Shown: piece after piece, positions 12,044-23,688 of the stretch
Layout of the letters: each line of letters begins with the position of its first letter
Numbering within the stretch: position 1 is the stretch's first letter
DNA from: Rhynchopus sp. YZ270_cl-10
Taxonomy: Eukaryota; Euglenozoa; Diplonemea; Diplonemida; Diplonemidae
Assembly: GCA_964035575.1 (NCBI GenBank)
Contig: OZ037848.1
Coordinates: 1,612,001-1,676,000, forward strand
Reading direction: 5' to 3'
DNA length: 64,000 nucleotides
The notes under the pieces: model-generated
What the model saw: only the letters and a program-made list of their open reading frames with translations
What the model was told of the DNA's origin: nothing
Database searches by the model: none
Translations under genes and position numbers: made by a program

Positions 12044-15000
12044 ATGTTGTGCCTGAGCGCAAGCCTTGCGCTGCTCACCACTGCAGCAGCGCTGCAGGAC
12101 TGTGGGCACTGTGCAGGACGCTGGCACGACGAGGCGTCGGATGACTGGATGCACGTGACGGAGGACAGTTGCATGCTGACGAGCAAGTACGGAGCGGTGC
12201 AGATGGTCGGTGTGCAGGTGACACCTGCGTCTGGGATACTGAAGACCCTCGGGATCACAGGGGAGTTCAATGAGGCGACGATGTCGATCAGGTGGAGCAA
12301 CGGTGTTGCGTGGCACATGCTGCCTGCGTCGGGCATGAGTGGCGGTGGCGGTAGCAGCAGTGGTAGTGGTGTGGACAGCAGGGTGGTGCAGCTGGAGAAA
12401 CTTGCAGAGAAGCTTTTTGGCGAGACGCAAGCACTGCGCGAGGCAGTTGCCTCTCTGTCGACGTGCAGCGGGTGTCCCTTGGCCAACGGCACTGCCTCGC
12501 CTGGCGAGACTTCTGTGCCCGACACAAACTCACCACCAGGGATGACACGTGCCCCTCCCACCAAGGCACCGCTCACACCTGCACCTCCCACAGCCGCACC
12601 CCCTACCATGGCACCGCCAACACCTGCTCCACTCACTCCTGCACCTCCCACAGTCGCACCACCGACAGTTGCACCACCCACACCTGCACCACCGACAGTC
12701 GCACCACCGACAGACGTACCCGGCGTGAGCCCAACCACAGACGAGCTGCAGCAGCTTGCCGCACGTGTTGACATCCTTGAGCAGTCGCCTGGGAAGGCAG
12801 GACGTGACGGGTACTGCGCAGTTGAGCCGAACATGACGTGGACGTACGTGCCTGTCGCACGCTACCCGAGAACGTTGTATGGGCGCGAGTGTGTGACAGG
12901 AGCTATCTCGCCACGTGGGCCACCCGGCTCGGCAGGGAAGCCGACAATGATGACGACGCCGTTCATGACGGAGGCGAAGTGCAAGTGGGGATCTGCGATC
13001 CACACAGACGCGATCTACGCGTACACGGGCGACGAGATGGTGTTCTGGCGTGCGGGTGATAAGAAGTACAACATCTACCAGTTGAAGGACAAGGCGTCGT
13101 GGGACAACTGCAACTTCGAAGATGCAACGCTGTTGGCAGGGCAGCTCGACCTTGAGGCAAAGGAGGCTGCTGGGAACAACTTCACCATGGTGTTCGACAA
13201 GCCTGGTGAGTACTACTTCGCCTCGGACACGGCAGGCAAGGTGGGCGACGAGCGCAAGGAGAACTGCTGGCACTACAAGGGGGACGGAACGTACCCAGGC
13301 CAAAGCAGCAAGTGGGGACGTGGTGTGAAGATGGCTGTGATTGTGCTGGAGCCCTCGAAGGAAGTGCTTGCCGAATGTCCTCTTTACGATGCGTCGAAGT
13401 TTGGTGTGAGCGGCGGGCAGGCAGCAGACTCGGAGTCTGTGGAGAGGCTGAAGGGTGCTGTGGGTGCCATCAGCCGCCAACTCATCCAGTACGAGGTGCG
13501 TCTGCAGGAGCGTGTGCGTGCCCAGGGTAACAGCGGTCTCACAGTGACCCGTGCGAAGGGACAGGGCAGCGACGCATACTTCCAAGAGTCCTTCGTTGGC
13601 ACAGGGCCAGGTAACGCACACAACCACGCAAACTTCAAGTACACCATAGGGTTGGGTGAGTTTGGTGCGGTGCTGAACGGTGTGCAGTTCACGACACGTC
13701 ACAACGACTACTCGTTGCTGCAGCCAGACGACACGAAGACAGAGGAGGAGTACATGAGCACGTGGCCCACCAAGTCCAGGTCCATCGATTTTCCAGGCGT
13801 GCCACAGTCTGTGCTTGACAAGAGTTCGGTGAAAGACCAGATTGTGGAGATGCGTGAGTACTTCCGTGCCTTCCACGAGCAGGACTCGTCCATCCGTGCT
13901 GACTACGACAAGTACTTCAAGGCGAACCTGTGCTACCTGGAGGGCACCTGGACAGAGGCACAGAAGAACGTGGCAGAGCCGTTTGCCTCTGACCGCCACC
14001 ACATTGATGCGGACACGTGGGAGGACCTGCACGCGAAGACGAACTACCTTTTCAACAACGGACAGAAGTCTTCGGCAGAGAACCTTCCGTTCCTTCCCAC
14101 TGCCTTCCGTGCCATGCGTGAGTCCACCACAGGTGACACGTTTGAGCCGAGAACGGCGCAGTGGTTCTACCGCATCAATTGCATCCCGATCAACGAAAAG
14201 GTGTCGACGAAGCGCTTCCGTGCCGCGAACGCACTGCACCTGCAGTTCTCTCGCACGACGCCTGCAACGAAGAAGTCTGTGGCAGACACGTCGCGTGGGA
14301 TGTTTGAGCTGAACCCCACTCTGCGTGACAGCTACAACGACGAGAAGGCATGGCCACGTGGCGGGACAAGCCTCGAGTTTCTGGACCAGCTGATGCAGCA
14401 GATCCCTGGGTTCAACGGACCCAAGGCGTTCCTGGAAGACAAGTCCTTTGGGCCGACGTGCACAAACCACAACGGGTCTGGTGAACTGAACTCTGCACGC
14501 TACTCACGCTACTACGCCGTCTCCGGCAGGGACGCGATGGGGAACGAGAAGAAGAAGCGTTCGTACAACGACTTGCTTTTTGCTGCACAGACCACACACA
14601 AGAGAGTGAGTCCGCAGGAGGCGTGCCAGGACTACGCGGAGAACGACTTCGCCACGAGCGACGACAAGGCACGTGTCAAGGAATGCGCAGCGATCAAGGA
14701 CAAGTTCGACTGCTTCGGACACGCGAAGTGGGAGGGTGATCCGGACACTGGATCCTCAGGCGCCAAGTGTGTGTGGACAGGGAAGTGTGTGTACAAGAAG
14801 TGCTGGACACAGCGTTGGTCGTACGCAATCCCACTTGAGATCATCTACACGACACCCCTCTCGGAGTGGAACCCTTACAACATCGACTACTTTGAGAGGG
14901 GGACTGACGGGTATGACAACGTCGCCTCGAACGGCAAGAAGGGTACGGAGAGCGCACCCTACGAGGGGTCACGCAGGAACGTGTTCTTCCGCACACCTGC

Positions 15001-15857
15001 AGACTTCTTCAGCAAGGATCTTGCGGACCCCGACGCTGCCGACACCTCTGGTGGTGAGACATATGTGAAGGACAAGAGCGGCACCAAGCGCAAGGTATGC
15101 AATATGCGATGTGACCAACATTCCTACACAAATACGCCCAACACCCACAGGTACGTGCATCGGGGCACTGGCTGATATTCCCCGAGATTGCAGGCGTTGG
15201 GCACGTGAGGCAGCGTTACCCTATCATGCCAATCCACGAGTCCGGTTCCTCGACGTGGAAGGAGGCAAAGGCTGTGCAGGAGCTTGTGATGGGGAAGGAA
15301 AGCAGCCAAGCGATCAAGGACATTATTGCAGAGTACCGTGCAGGGTCGTATGGGGCAGAGCTGATCCTGATGTCTGGGGCGGGACACGAGCACAGGGTAT
15401 GGGATTGGTTTATTGCATTTGTCATATTTTGACACTTCTTTACTGGATTTACATGAGTTCTTATTGATTTGTTTTTGCTACCGACTAATGTGAACAGATC
15501 TCGCTGAGCTCGAACGACATGAACCGTCTTGTGAAGAAGCAGATGACGACAATCAGGAAACTCAGCACGACAGACGTGTCGCACATGCACTACGTCGAGG
15601 TACGTGCCACCACACCACACATGCTTTCCACAAACAACCAAATACACCACACACTTCAGGTGAGCTACGACGAGGCAAGAGGCAACGGAAAGGAGTTCGG
15701 CCTGAACTGGTGCACAACTGTGACCACACAAAGCTCTGAGTCCTGCCCAAGTTCAGTTGCCTCTGACCCCACAAAGTGCGGGAAGACGAAGTCTGGCTTC
15801 GACTGCTGCTACGGAAAGTGCCCCGACAACCACCCCAATGTGGAGTTGGTGGTGTAG
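12044..15857 (+). CDS. Array copy 3: large secreted phytocyanin-like protein, identical to copy 2
   Basis: Exons 12044-15094, 15151-15396, 15498-15599 and 15660-15857 give 1198 residues, the same protein sequence as copy 2. Introns are also the same (56, 101 and 60 bp). The one coding difference I noticed is silent (a Leu codon near 14095). The start is the ATG opening a clear signal peptide (MLCLSASLALLTTAAALQ), preceded by an A-rich leader identical in copies 2-4. The identity extends across the introns and spacer, so it reflects recent duplication or gene conversion rather than selection on the protein alone. Confidence 0.85.
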
Positions 15858-17000
15858 GACAGTGTTCTGCTGTGATGTAAGGTGTCCCATACGCGACCAC
15901 CACCCCGCTTCGCTGATGGGGGTCTCACGATGGATCTCTGTTTGTTCCTTCGTTCTTATCTTATCATTACTTCACGTGTTCTTTTCCCTTTCTTCATTAT
16001 TTTCAGTGTAAACAGTTTCCTCCCTCTTCATCAATAGTAACTATCAAAACACAATCTTTTTCTTCTTTTTATTTGTGGCTTGGTCTATCCTCCGGGCTGG
16101 CATCGTACGTGGGTCAGTAGGAGGTGCCCGCATTAATGACTGCACTGTATTTGCACTGCCCATTGATTTGTGGAAGATGCAAACGTGTGTATATTCTATT
16201 CTAATTCTTCTACTATGTGCGCCGTGTGGTGCACGCTTCTTATCTAGGAAGTATTGCTTCATTTTTTGCCTCTCACTCAATTGTAATACTGCTACGTAGC
16301 TTTACGAAAGAAGGATTGATAAAGGCAACAGTTGTTTGCCATGTACTCTGCTCAACCCTGTCACCACTATTGAGGCAGTTGCACCGTTGGTGCTGCCGTT
16401 GGCGTGAATGCCCCACAGCAGATGAGTGTGGCTGCCTCAAAGCTGGCACACAGCGGGATGGGTGTTGGGCAGGCTATGCGTCACTTTCTGTTTGTTTGTT
16501 GCTACGTCTTTCTTGGTGTGTTAGGCATTGATTGGTCTGGTCAAAATATGTGCAATACAAGGGCTGTTTCACTACAGGGCCTTCGCAAACACACCACAAG
16601 GTGAGGCAGGTCTTGGCATGTGGCATGTTTCTCTTTTGTGTGCTCTAGTTCAGCTTCATGCAAGCCTCTGTTGAAGTGCTTCTCCACTGCTGGTTGTTGT
16701 TTGTCCTGTGTGCGTGTAGCTTTCATTCCATCCTGTTTCCCCAGGAACTTCCCATCTCACTGTTGGCAAAATAAAAGTACGAAATACACAAACACGAAAA
16801 GGTAAGCGTGCAGAACGTAGCTTCCAATACCCAAGACTTTCCTGTCTTTTCTTCATTGTTGTGCATTCTGCACGCCTGATCGTGTTTCGTGTGTGTACGT
16901 TTACGCTTCATCGTTGCATGTTCCCAGCATTGCCAGCGTTAGTTTTTATTACTTTGCTGCAGGCGTTTGAGACGTTCTGAGCTCTATTACTACTATTTGA

Positions 17001-17050
17001 GGTGACTAAGCATGAGAGGCTTAGGTTGCTCTTACAAGCATTTCTATTAT
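17001..17050 (+). repeat. Dispersed intergenic motif
   Basis: Exact counterpart of the copy at 10901 in the duplicated unit. Confidence 0.7.
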
Positions 17051-17299
17051 TTGCGTTATTGGTGTGGCTGAAACCAGCTATTTTGCCTGAAAGTCCACAA
17101 ATGTGTACATTTTTTTGGGCTCAGACACACCAGTCATTTGATTTTCATTTGTTTTGTTTCACGGCTATTGTGTTGGGTGCGGACGCCTTCTTCACTCCTT
17201 CGCAACATGTGCTCCTTTATTCCCGACGGAGTGTCTTCATGCGTGCGTCCGCGGTTGCACAGTCAAGTTCACTTCGTGCATGAGAGGGCCTGGTATGAC

Positions 17300-17341
17300 G
17301 TGGTGCAGTGGTTAGCCCCTTCGGGATGCTCACTACACCAC
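17300..17341 (+). other. UUCG-capped hairpin, third spacer copy
   Basis: Identical to the stem-loops at 5102 and 11200. Confidence 0.55.
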
Positions 17342-18103
17342 CCTGCACTACCACCACTGCCCCTTACGTCAATGTTTTGGCACGTCGCTTTTTTGTTTTG
17401 TTTTGCTTTACTCTTTTTATGGGTTCTTTGTCGCATCTGCCTCCATTGAGAGGTGCTCAACAGCAAGAATGATGTCTTACTATAATTAACAGAAAGAGGA
17501 AAAAAAGCCAAAACGAAATGCCCCACCCCCCATCCCTCTCTTGTCTGTACCGCGACACCTTTTTGTGCTATGTTTTGATCCACAGTACGGTGTGCAGTAG
17601 GGTTGGTATGGCAAAAGCAACCCTGAAGCGAAGAAGGAGTTGCGCCTCTACACGGTGTGTCCTTTTGAATGGAACGGAACATTTCATTTCAGAAGGCAGA
17701 GGTTATCATACTGCATGCACACTGAGATACAAAACACTACTGAGTTAGACGCAATTCCCACAACAGCATTCTCACGAGACCCTGCCCGTAGAGAGATACT
17801 GTGTCCCTTGCAGCATTGGGCGTTGCTGCTCTTGACGAGTGTGGCGTCGCACTCCTTGCACTGGAGCCTCCCTCCGTCCCTCCCCTCCAGCGTATCTAAG
17901 GTCCAACACTTCGGCTTCGGCATGATGAGAAGGAGCTCTGGGCTGGTTGGAAGCCCGCCTGCGGTTTGATTCGCACTGTACTCAAACACCTTCTTCATGG
18001 TGGACTCCTTCTGGCAAAGGGCAAGTTAAAAAGTATCTAAAATCACCACACACTCAGGATAATAAAACAAAGCACACCAAAGGAGGGGAAAAAGACAGCA
18101 ACG

Positions 18104-21100
18104 ATGTTGTGCCTGAGCGCAAGCCTTGCGCTGCTCACCACTGCAGCAGCGCTGCAGGACTGTGGGCACTGTGCGGGACGCTGGCACGACGAGGCGTCGG
18201 ATGACTGGATGCACGTGACGGAGGACAGCTGCATGCTGACGAGCAAGTACGGAGCGGTGCAGATGGTCGGTGTGCAGGTGACACCTGCGTCTGGGATACT
18301 GAAGACCCTCGGGATCACAGGGGAGTTCAATGAGGCGACGATGTCGATCAGGTGGAGCAACGGTGTTGCGTGGCACATGCTGCCTGCGTCGGGCATGAGT
18401 GGCGGTGGCGGTAGCAGCAGTGGTAGTGGTGTGGACAGCAGGGTGGTGCAGCTGGAGATGCTTGTGGAGAAGCTTTTTGGCGAGACGCAAGCACTGCGCG
18501 AGGCAGTTGCCTCTCTGTCGACGTGCAGCGGGTGTCCCTTGGCCAACGGCACTGCCTCGCCTGGCGAGACTTCTGTGCCCGACACAAACTCACCACCAGG
18601 GATGACACGTGCCCCTCCCACCAAGGCACCGCTCACACCTGCACCGCCCACAGCCGCACCCCCCACCATGGCACCGCCAACACCTGCTCCGCTCACACCT
18701 GCACCTCCCACAGCCGCACCCCCTACCATGGCACCTCCCACACCTGCTCCACTCACTCCTGCACCACCGACAGACGTACCCGGCGTGAGCCCAACCACAG
18801 ACGAGCTGCAGCAGCTTGCCGCGCGTGTTGACATCCTTGAGCAGTCGCCTGGGAAGGCAGGACGTGACGGGTACTGCGCAGTTGAGCCGAACATGACGTG
18901 GACGTACGTGCCTGTTGCACGCTACCCGAGAACAGTGTCCGGGCGCGAGTGTGTGACGGGAGCCATCTCGCCACGTGGGCCACCCGGCTCGGCAGGGAAG
19001 CCGACAATGATGACGACGCCGTTCATGACGGAGGCGAAGTGCAAGTGGGGATCTGCGATCCACGCAGACGCGATCTACGCGTACACGGGCGACGAGATGG
19101 TGTTCTGGCGTGCGGGTGATAGCAAGTACAACATCTACCAGTTGAAGGACAAGCCGTCGTGGGACAACTGCAACTTCGAAGATGCAACGCTGTTGGCAGG
19201 GCAACGCGACCTTGAGGCAAAGGAGGCTGCTGGGAACAACTTCACGATTGTGCTGGACAAGCCTGGTGCGTACTACTTCGCCTCCGATAAGGCAGGCAAG
19301 GTGGGCGACGAGCGCAAGGAGAACTGCTGGCACTACAGGTCCGATGGAACGTACCCAGGCCAAAAGAGCAAGTGGGGACGTGGTGTGAAGATGGCTGTGA
19401 TTGTGCTGGAGCCCTCGAAGGAAGTGCTTGCCGAATGTCCTCTTTACGATGCGTCTAAGTTTGGTGTGAGCGGCGGGCAGGCAGCAGACTCGGAGTCTGT
19501 GGAGAGGCTGAAGGGTGCTGTGGGTGCCATCAGCCGCCAACTCATCCAGTACGAGGTGCGTCTGCAGGAGCGTGTGCGTGCCCAGGGTAACAGCGGTCTC
19601 ACAGTGACCCGTGCGAAGGGACAGGGCAGCGACGCATACTTCCAAGAGTCCTTCGTTGGCTCTTCTGGACCAGCCAACGCACACAACCACGCAAACTTCA
19701 AGTACACCATAGGGATGGGTGAGTTTGGTGCGGTGCTGAACGGTGTGCAGTTCACGACACGTCACAACGACTACTCGCTTGTGCAGCCAGACGACACGAA
19801 GACGGAAGAGGAGTACATGAGCACGTGGCCCACCAAGTCCAGGTCCATCGACCTTCCGGGCGTGCCACAGTCTGTGCTTGACAAGATTTCGGTGGAAGAC
19901 CAGATTGTGGAGATGCGTGAGTACTTCCGTGCCTTCCACGAGCAGGACTCGTCCATCCGTGCTGACTACGACAAGTACTTCAAGGCGAACCTGTGCTACC
20001 TGGAGGGCACCTGGACAGAGGCACAGAAGAACGTGGCAGAGCCGTTTGCCTCTGACCGCCACCACATTGATGCGGACACGTGGGAGGACCTGCACGCGAA
20101 GACGAACTATCTTTTCAACAACGGACAGAAGTCTTCGCAAGAGAACCTTCCGTTCCTTCCCACTGCCTTCCGTGCCATGCGTGAGTCCACCACAGGTGAC
20201 ACGTTTGAGCCGAGAACGGCGCAGTGGTTCTACCGCATCAACTGCCAGCCTATTGAGGAGAAGGTGTCGACGAGGCGTTTCCGTGCCGCGAATGCACTGC
20301 ACCTGCAGTTCTCTCGCACGACACCTAAAACGAAGAAGTCTATGGCAAGTATGTCGCGTGGGATGTTTGAGCTGAACCCCACTCTGCGTCACAAGTACAA
20401 CGACGAGAAGGCATGGCCACGTGGCGGGACACGCCTCGAGTTTCTGGACCAGCTGATGCAGCAGATCCCTGGGTTCAACGGACCCAAGGCGTTCCTGGAC
20501 GACAAGTCCTTTGGGCCGACGTGTACTAACTACAACGGATCTGGCCTTCTCAACTCTGCACACTACTCGCGCTACTACGCAATTGCCGGCAAGGACGCAA
20601 TGGGGGACTCGCAGAAGAAGCGTTCCTACAACGACTTGCTCTTTGCTGCACAGACCACACACAAGAGAGTGAGTCCGCAGGAGGCGTGCCAGGACTACGC
20701 GGAGAACGACTTCGCCACGAGCGACGACAAGGCACGTGTCAAGGAATGCGCAGCGATCAAGGACAAGTTCGACTGCTTCGGACACGCGAAGTGGGAGGGT
20801 GATCCGGACACTGGATCCTCAGGCGCCAAGTGTGTGTGGACAGGGAAGTGTGTGTACAAGAAGTGCTGGACACAGCGTTGGTCGTACGCAATCCCACTTG
20901 AGATCATCTACACGACACCCCTCTCGGAGTGGAACCCTTACAACATCGACTACTTTGAGAGGGGGACTGACGGGTATGACAACGTCGCCTCGAACGGCAA
21001 GAAGGGTACGGAGAGCGCACCCTACGAGGGGTCACGCAGGAACGTGTTCTTCCGCACACCTGCAGACTTCTTCAGCAAGGATCTTGCGGACCCCGACGCT

Positions 21101-21937
21101 GCCGACACCTCTGGTGGTGAGACATATGTGAGGGACAAGAGCGGCACCAAGCGCAAGGTATGTAATATGCGATGTGACCAACATTCCTACACAAACATGT
21201 CGAACACCCCACCTCACACCACAACAGGTACGCGCATCGGGGCACTGGCTGATGTTCCCAGAGATTGCAGGCGTTGGGCACGTGAGGCAGCGTTACCCTA
21301 TCATGCCAATCCACGAGTCCGGTTCCTCGACGTGGAAGGAGGCAAAGGCTGTGCAGGAGCTTGTGATGGGGAAGGAAAGCAGCCAAGCGATCAAAGACAT
21401 TATTGCAGAGTACCGTGCAGGGTCGTATGGGGCAGAGCTGATCCTGATGTCTGGGGCGGGACACGAGCACAGGGTATGGGATTGGTTTATTGCATTTGTC
21501 ATATTTTGACACTTCTTTACTGGATTTACATGAGTTCTTATTGATTTGTTTTTGCTACCAACTAATGTGAACAGATCTCGCTGAGCTCGAACGACATGAA
21601 CCGCTTTACGAAGAAGCAGATCACCAAAATCAGGAAACTCAGCACGACAGACGTGTCGCACATGCACTACGTCGAGGTACGTGCCACCACACCACACCAC
21701 ATGCTTTCCACAAACAACCACACACACCACACACTCCAGGTGAGCTACGACGAGGCAAGAGGCAACGGAAAGGAGTTCGGCCTGAACTGGTGCACAACTG
21801 TGACCACACAAAGCTCTGAGTCCTGCCCAAGTTCAGTTGCCTCTGACGCCACAAAGTGCGGGAAGACGAAGTCTGGCTTCGACTGCTGCTACGGAAAGTG
21901 CCCCGACAACCACCCCAATGTGGAGTTGGTGGTGTAG
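18104..21937 (+). CDS. Array copy 4: large secreted phytocyanin-like protein
   Basis: Exons 18104-21157, 21228-21473, 21575-21676 and 21740-21937 give 1199 residues. The unspliced DNA stays open through intron 1 for a further 387 bp, but the 70-bp intron is not a multiple of three. Only the spliced frame gives VRASGHW...FPEIAGVG, which copy 5 encodes without an intron. The Pro/Thr linker differs from copies 2 and 3: it consists of two near-repeats of APLTPAPPTAAPPTMAPPTP. Other differences are scattered, for example GSSGPANAHNH, QPIEEKVSTRRF and HKYNDEKAW. Its intron 1 length and 3' flank match copy 1, while the exon 1 end (YFERGTDGYDNV) matches copies 2 and 3, so the gene looks mosaic. Confidence 0.85.
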
Positions 21938-22836
21938 GACAGTGTTCTGCTGTGATGTAAGGTGTCCCACACACGTCCACCCCGCTTCGTTGATGGGGTA
22001 GTTGTATTAGATGTCTGTTTGTTATTTCAGTGTTATCACTTCACCTGTGTTTCCTTTGAAGAAGGTGCACCCTTCGGTGTGCCGTTCTTCACTATTGTCA
22101 TTGCAAACAGTTTCCTCTCAATCAAAAGCACTATCAACAACAGTCTGTTTTTTTCTTTTTTTCTTTTTTTTTATTTGCACTGCCCATTGATTTGTGGAAG
22201 CTGCATCCGTGAGAAAAATCTATTCTATCCCTTGACTTCTACTATGTGCGCCGTGTGGTGCACGCTTCTTATCTAGGAAGTATTGCTTCATTTTTTGCCG
22301 CTCACTCGATTGTAATACTGCTACGTAGCTTTACGAAAGAAGGATTGATAAAGGCAACAGTTGTTTGCCATGTACTCTGCTCAACCCTGTCACCACTATT
22401 GAGGCAGTTGCACCGTTGGTGCTGCCGTTGGCGTGAATGCCCCACAGCAGATGAGTGTGGCTGCCTCAAAGCTGGCACACAGCGGGATGGGTGTTGGGCA
22501 GGCTATGCGTCACTTTCTGTTTGTTTGTTGCTACGTCTTTCTTGGTGTGTTAGGCATTGATTGGTCTGGTCAAAATATGTGCAATACAAGGGCGTTAGCT
22601 ACTGGTCATGTGTGCGTGTAGCTTTCATTCCATCCTGTTTCCCCAGGAACTTCCCATCTCACTGTTGGCAAAATAAAGTACGAAACACACAAACACGAAA
22701 AGGTAAGCGTGCAGAACGTAGCTTCCAATACCCAAGACTTTCCTGTCTTTTCTTCATTGTTGTGCATTCTGCACGCCTGATCGTGTTTCGTTTATGTACG
22801 TTTACGCTTCATCGTTGCATGTTCCCAGCATTGTCA

Positions 22837-22875
22837 GCTGAGAGGCTTAGGTTCCTCTTTTAAGCATTTCTATTT
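22837..22875 (+). repeat. Dispersed intergenic motif, partial copy
   Basis: Reads GCTGAGAGGCTTAGGTTCCT followed by CTTTTAAGCATTTCTATTT. The GTGACTAAGCAC half seen at 10901 is missing. Confidence 0.6.
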
Positions 22876-23130
22876 GCGTTATTGGTGTGGCCGAAACCAG
22901 CTATTTTGCCTAAAAGTCAAAATATACACAAATGTGTACATTTTTTTGGGCTCAGACACACCAGTCATTTGATTTTCATTTGTTTTGTTTCACGGCTATT
23001 GTGTTGGGTGCGGACGCCTTCTTCACTCCTTCGCAACATGCACTCCTTTATTCCCGACGGAGTGTCTTGATGCGTGCGTCCGCGGTTGCACAGTCAAGTT
23101 CACTTCGTGCATGAGAGGGCCTGGTATGAC

Positions 23131-23172
23131 GTGGTGCAGTGGTTAGCCCCTTCGGGATGCTCACTACACCAC
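23131..23172 (+). other. UUCG-capped hairpin, fourth spacer copy
   Basis: Same sequence as the hairpins in the other three spacers, although the DNA just 3' of it has been rearranged (a TTTTG run replaces the usual sequence). Confidence 0.55.
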
Positions 23173-23688
23173 CCTGCACTTCCACCACACATCACTTTTT
23201 GTTTTGTTTTGTTTTGTTTTTTGCTTTACTCTTTTTATGGGTTCTTTGTCGCATCTGCCTCCATTGAGAGGTGCTCAACAACAAGAATGATGTCTTACTA
23301 AAATAAAATGAAAGAGAAAAAAACTAAAACGAAGTGCCCCATCCCTCACTTGTCTGTACCGCGACACCTTTTTGTGCTATGTTTTGATCCACAGAACGGT
23401 GTGCAGCAGGGTTGGTAATGGCTCGGAAGCCCCCCCCCTGTGTTGTTGATTCGCACTGTACTCAAACACCCTTCTTGCTCAGCCTCCCTATCACGCACTC
23501 TTCTATTTTTGGTTGACTGTACGGTTACTGTGCCTTTCCGCTTGTGTCCCACCTGCACCTCTGCTGAGTAAACACCACCCTACCCCCTCCAACACAGAAA
23601 CGTATTGCTGTCCCCCAGACCTTCCCCCTGTTTTGGACCCGCATCGCCTTTTTGTTTTTACGAAATACAAATTGCCTCCCTCCCCCTA

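Larger units (their letters stand above)
5211..17410. repeat. Two tandem near-identical 6100-bp units (array copies 2 and 3)
   Basis: Bases 5211-11310 and 11311-17410 align at a constant offset of 6100. I found only isolated differences, for example a silent Leu codon change near 7995/14095 and G versus C near 11137/17237. The two encoded proteins are identical. Each unit starts in the spacer about 730 bp before a start codon and ends in the next spacer. This is a recent duplication or a homogenised pair. Confidence 0.85.
15858..18103. other. Spacer between array copies 3 and 4
   Basis: No gene seen. The left part is a copy of the previous spacer at offset 6100. From about 17410 small indels accumulate, and around 17740-17820 the sequence diverges, with roughly 40 bp replaced, before returning to near-identity up to the start codon of copy 4. 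Confidence 0.7.
21938..23688. other. Spacer between array copies 4 and 5
   Basis: No gene seen. The left part follows the shared spacer plan but lacks about 130 bp present in the others: CAATACAAGGGC joins directly to GTTAGCTACTGGTCATGTGT near 22590. After about 23300 it departs from the common sequence, and the final 300 bp before copy 5 are unrelated to the leaders of copies 2-4. Copy 5 therefore probably has its own promoter region. Confidence 0.7.

Noticed and set aside
21158-21544. Unspliced continuation of array copy 4 to an 1146-residue protein
   Set aside because: The continuation reads a 70-bp intron and then the wrong frame. The spliced frame gives the sequence that copy 5 encodes without an intron.
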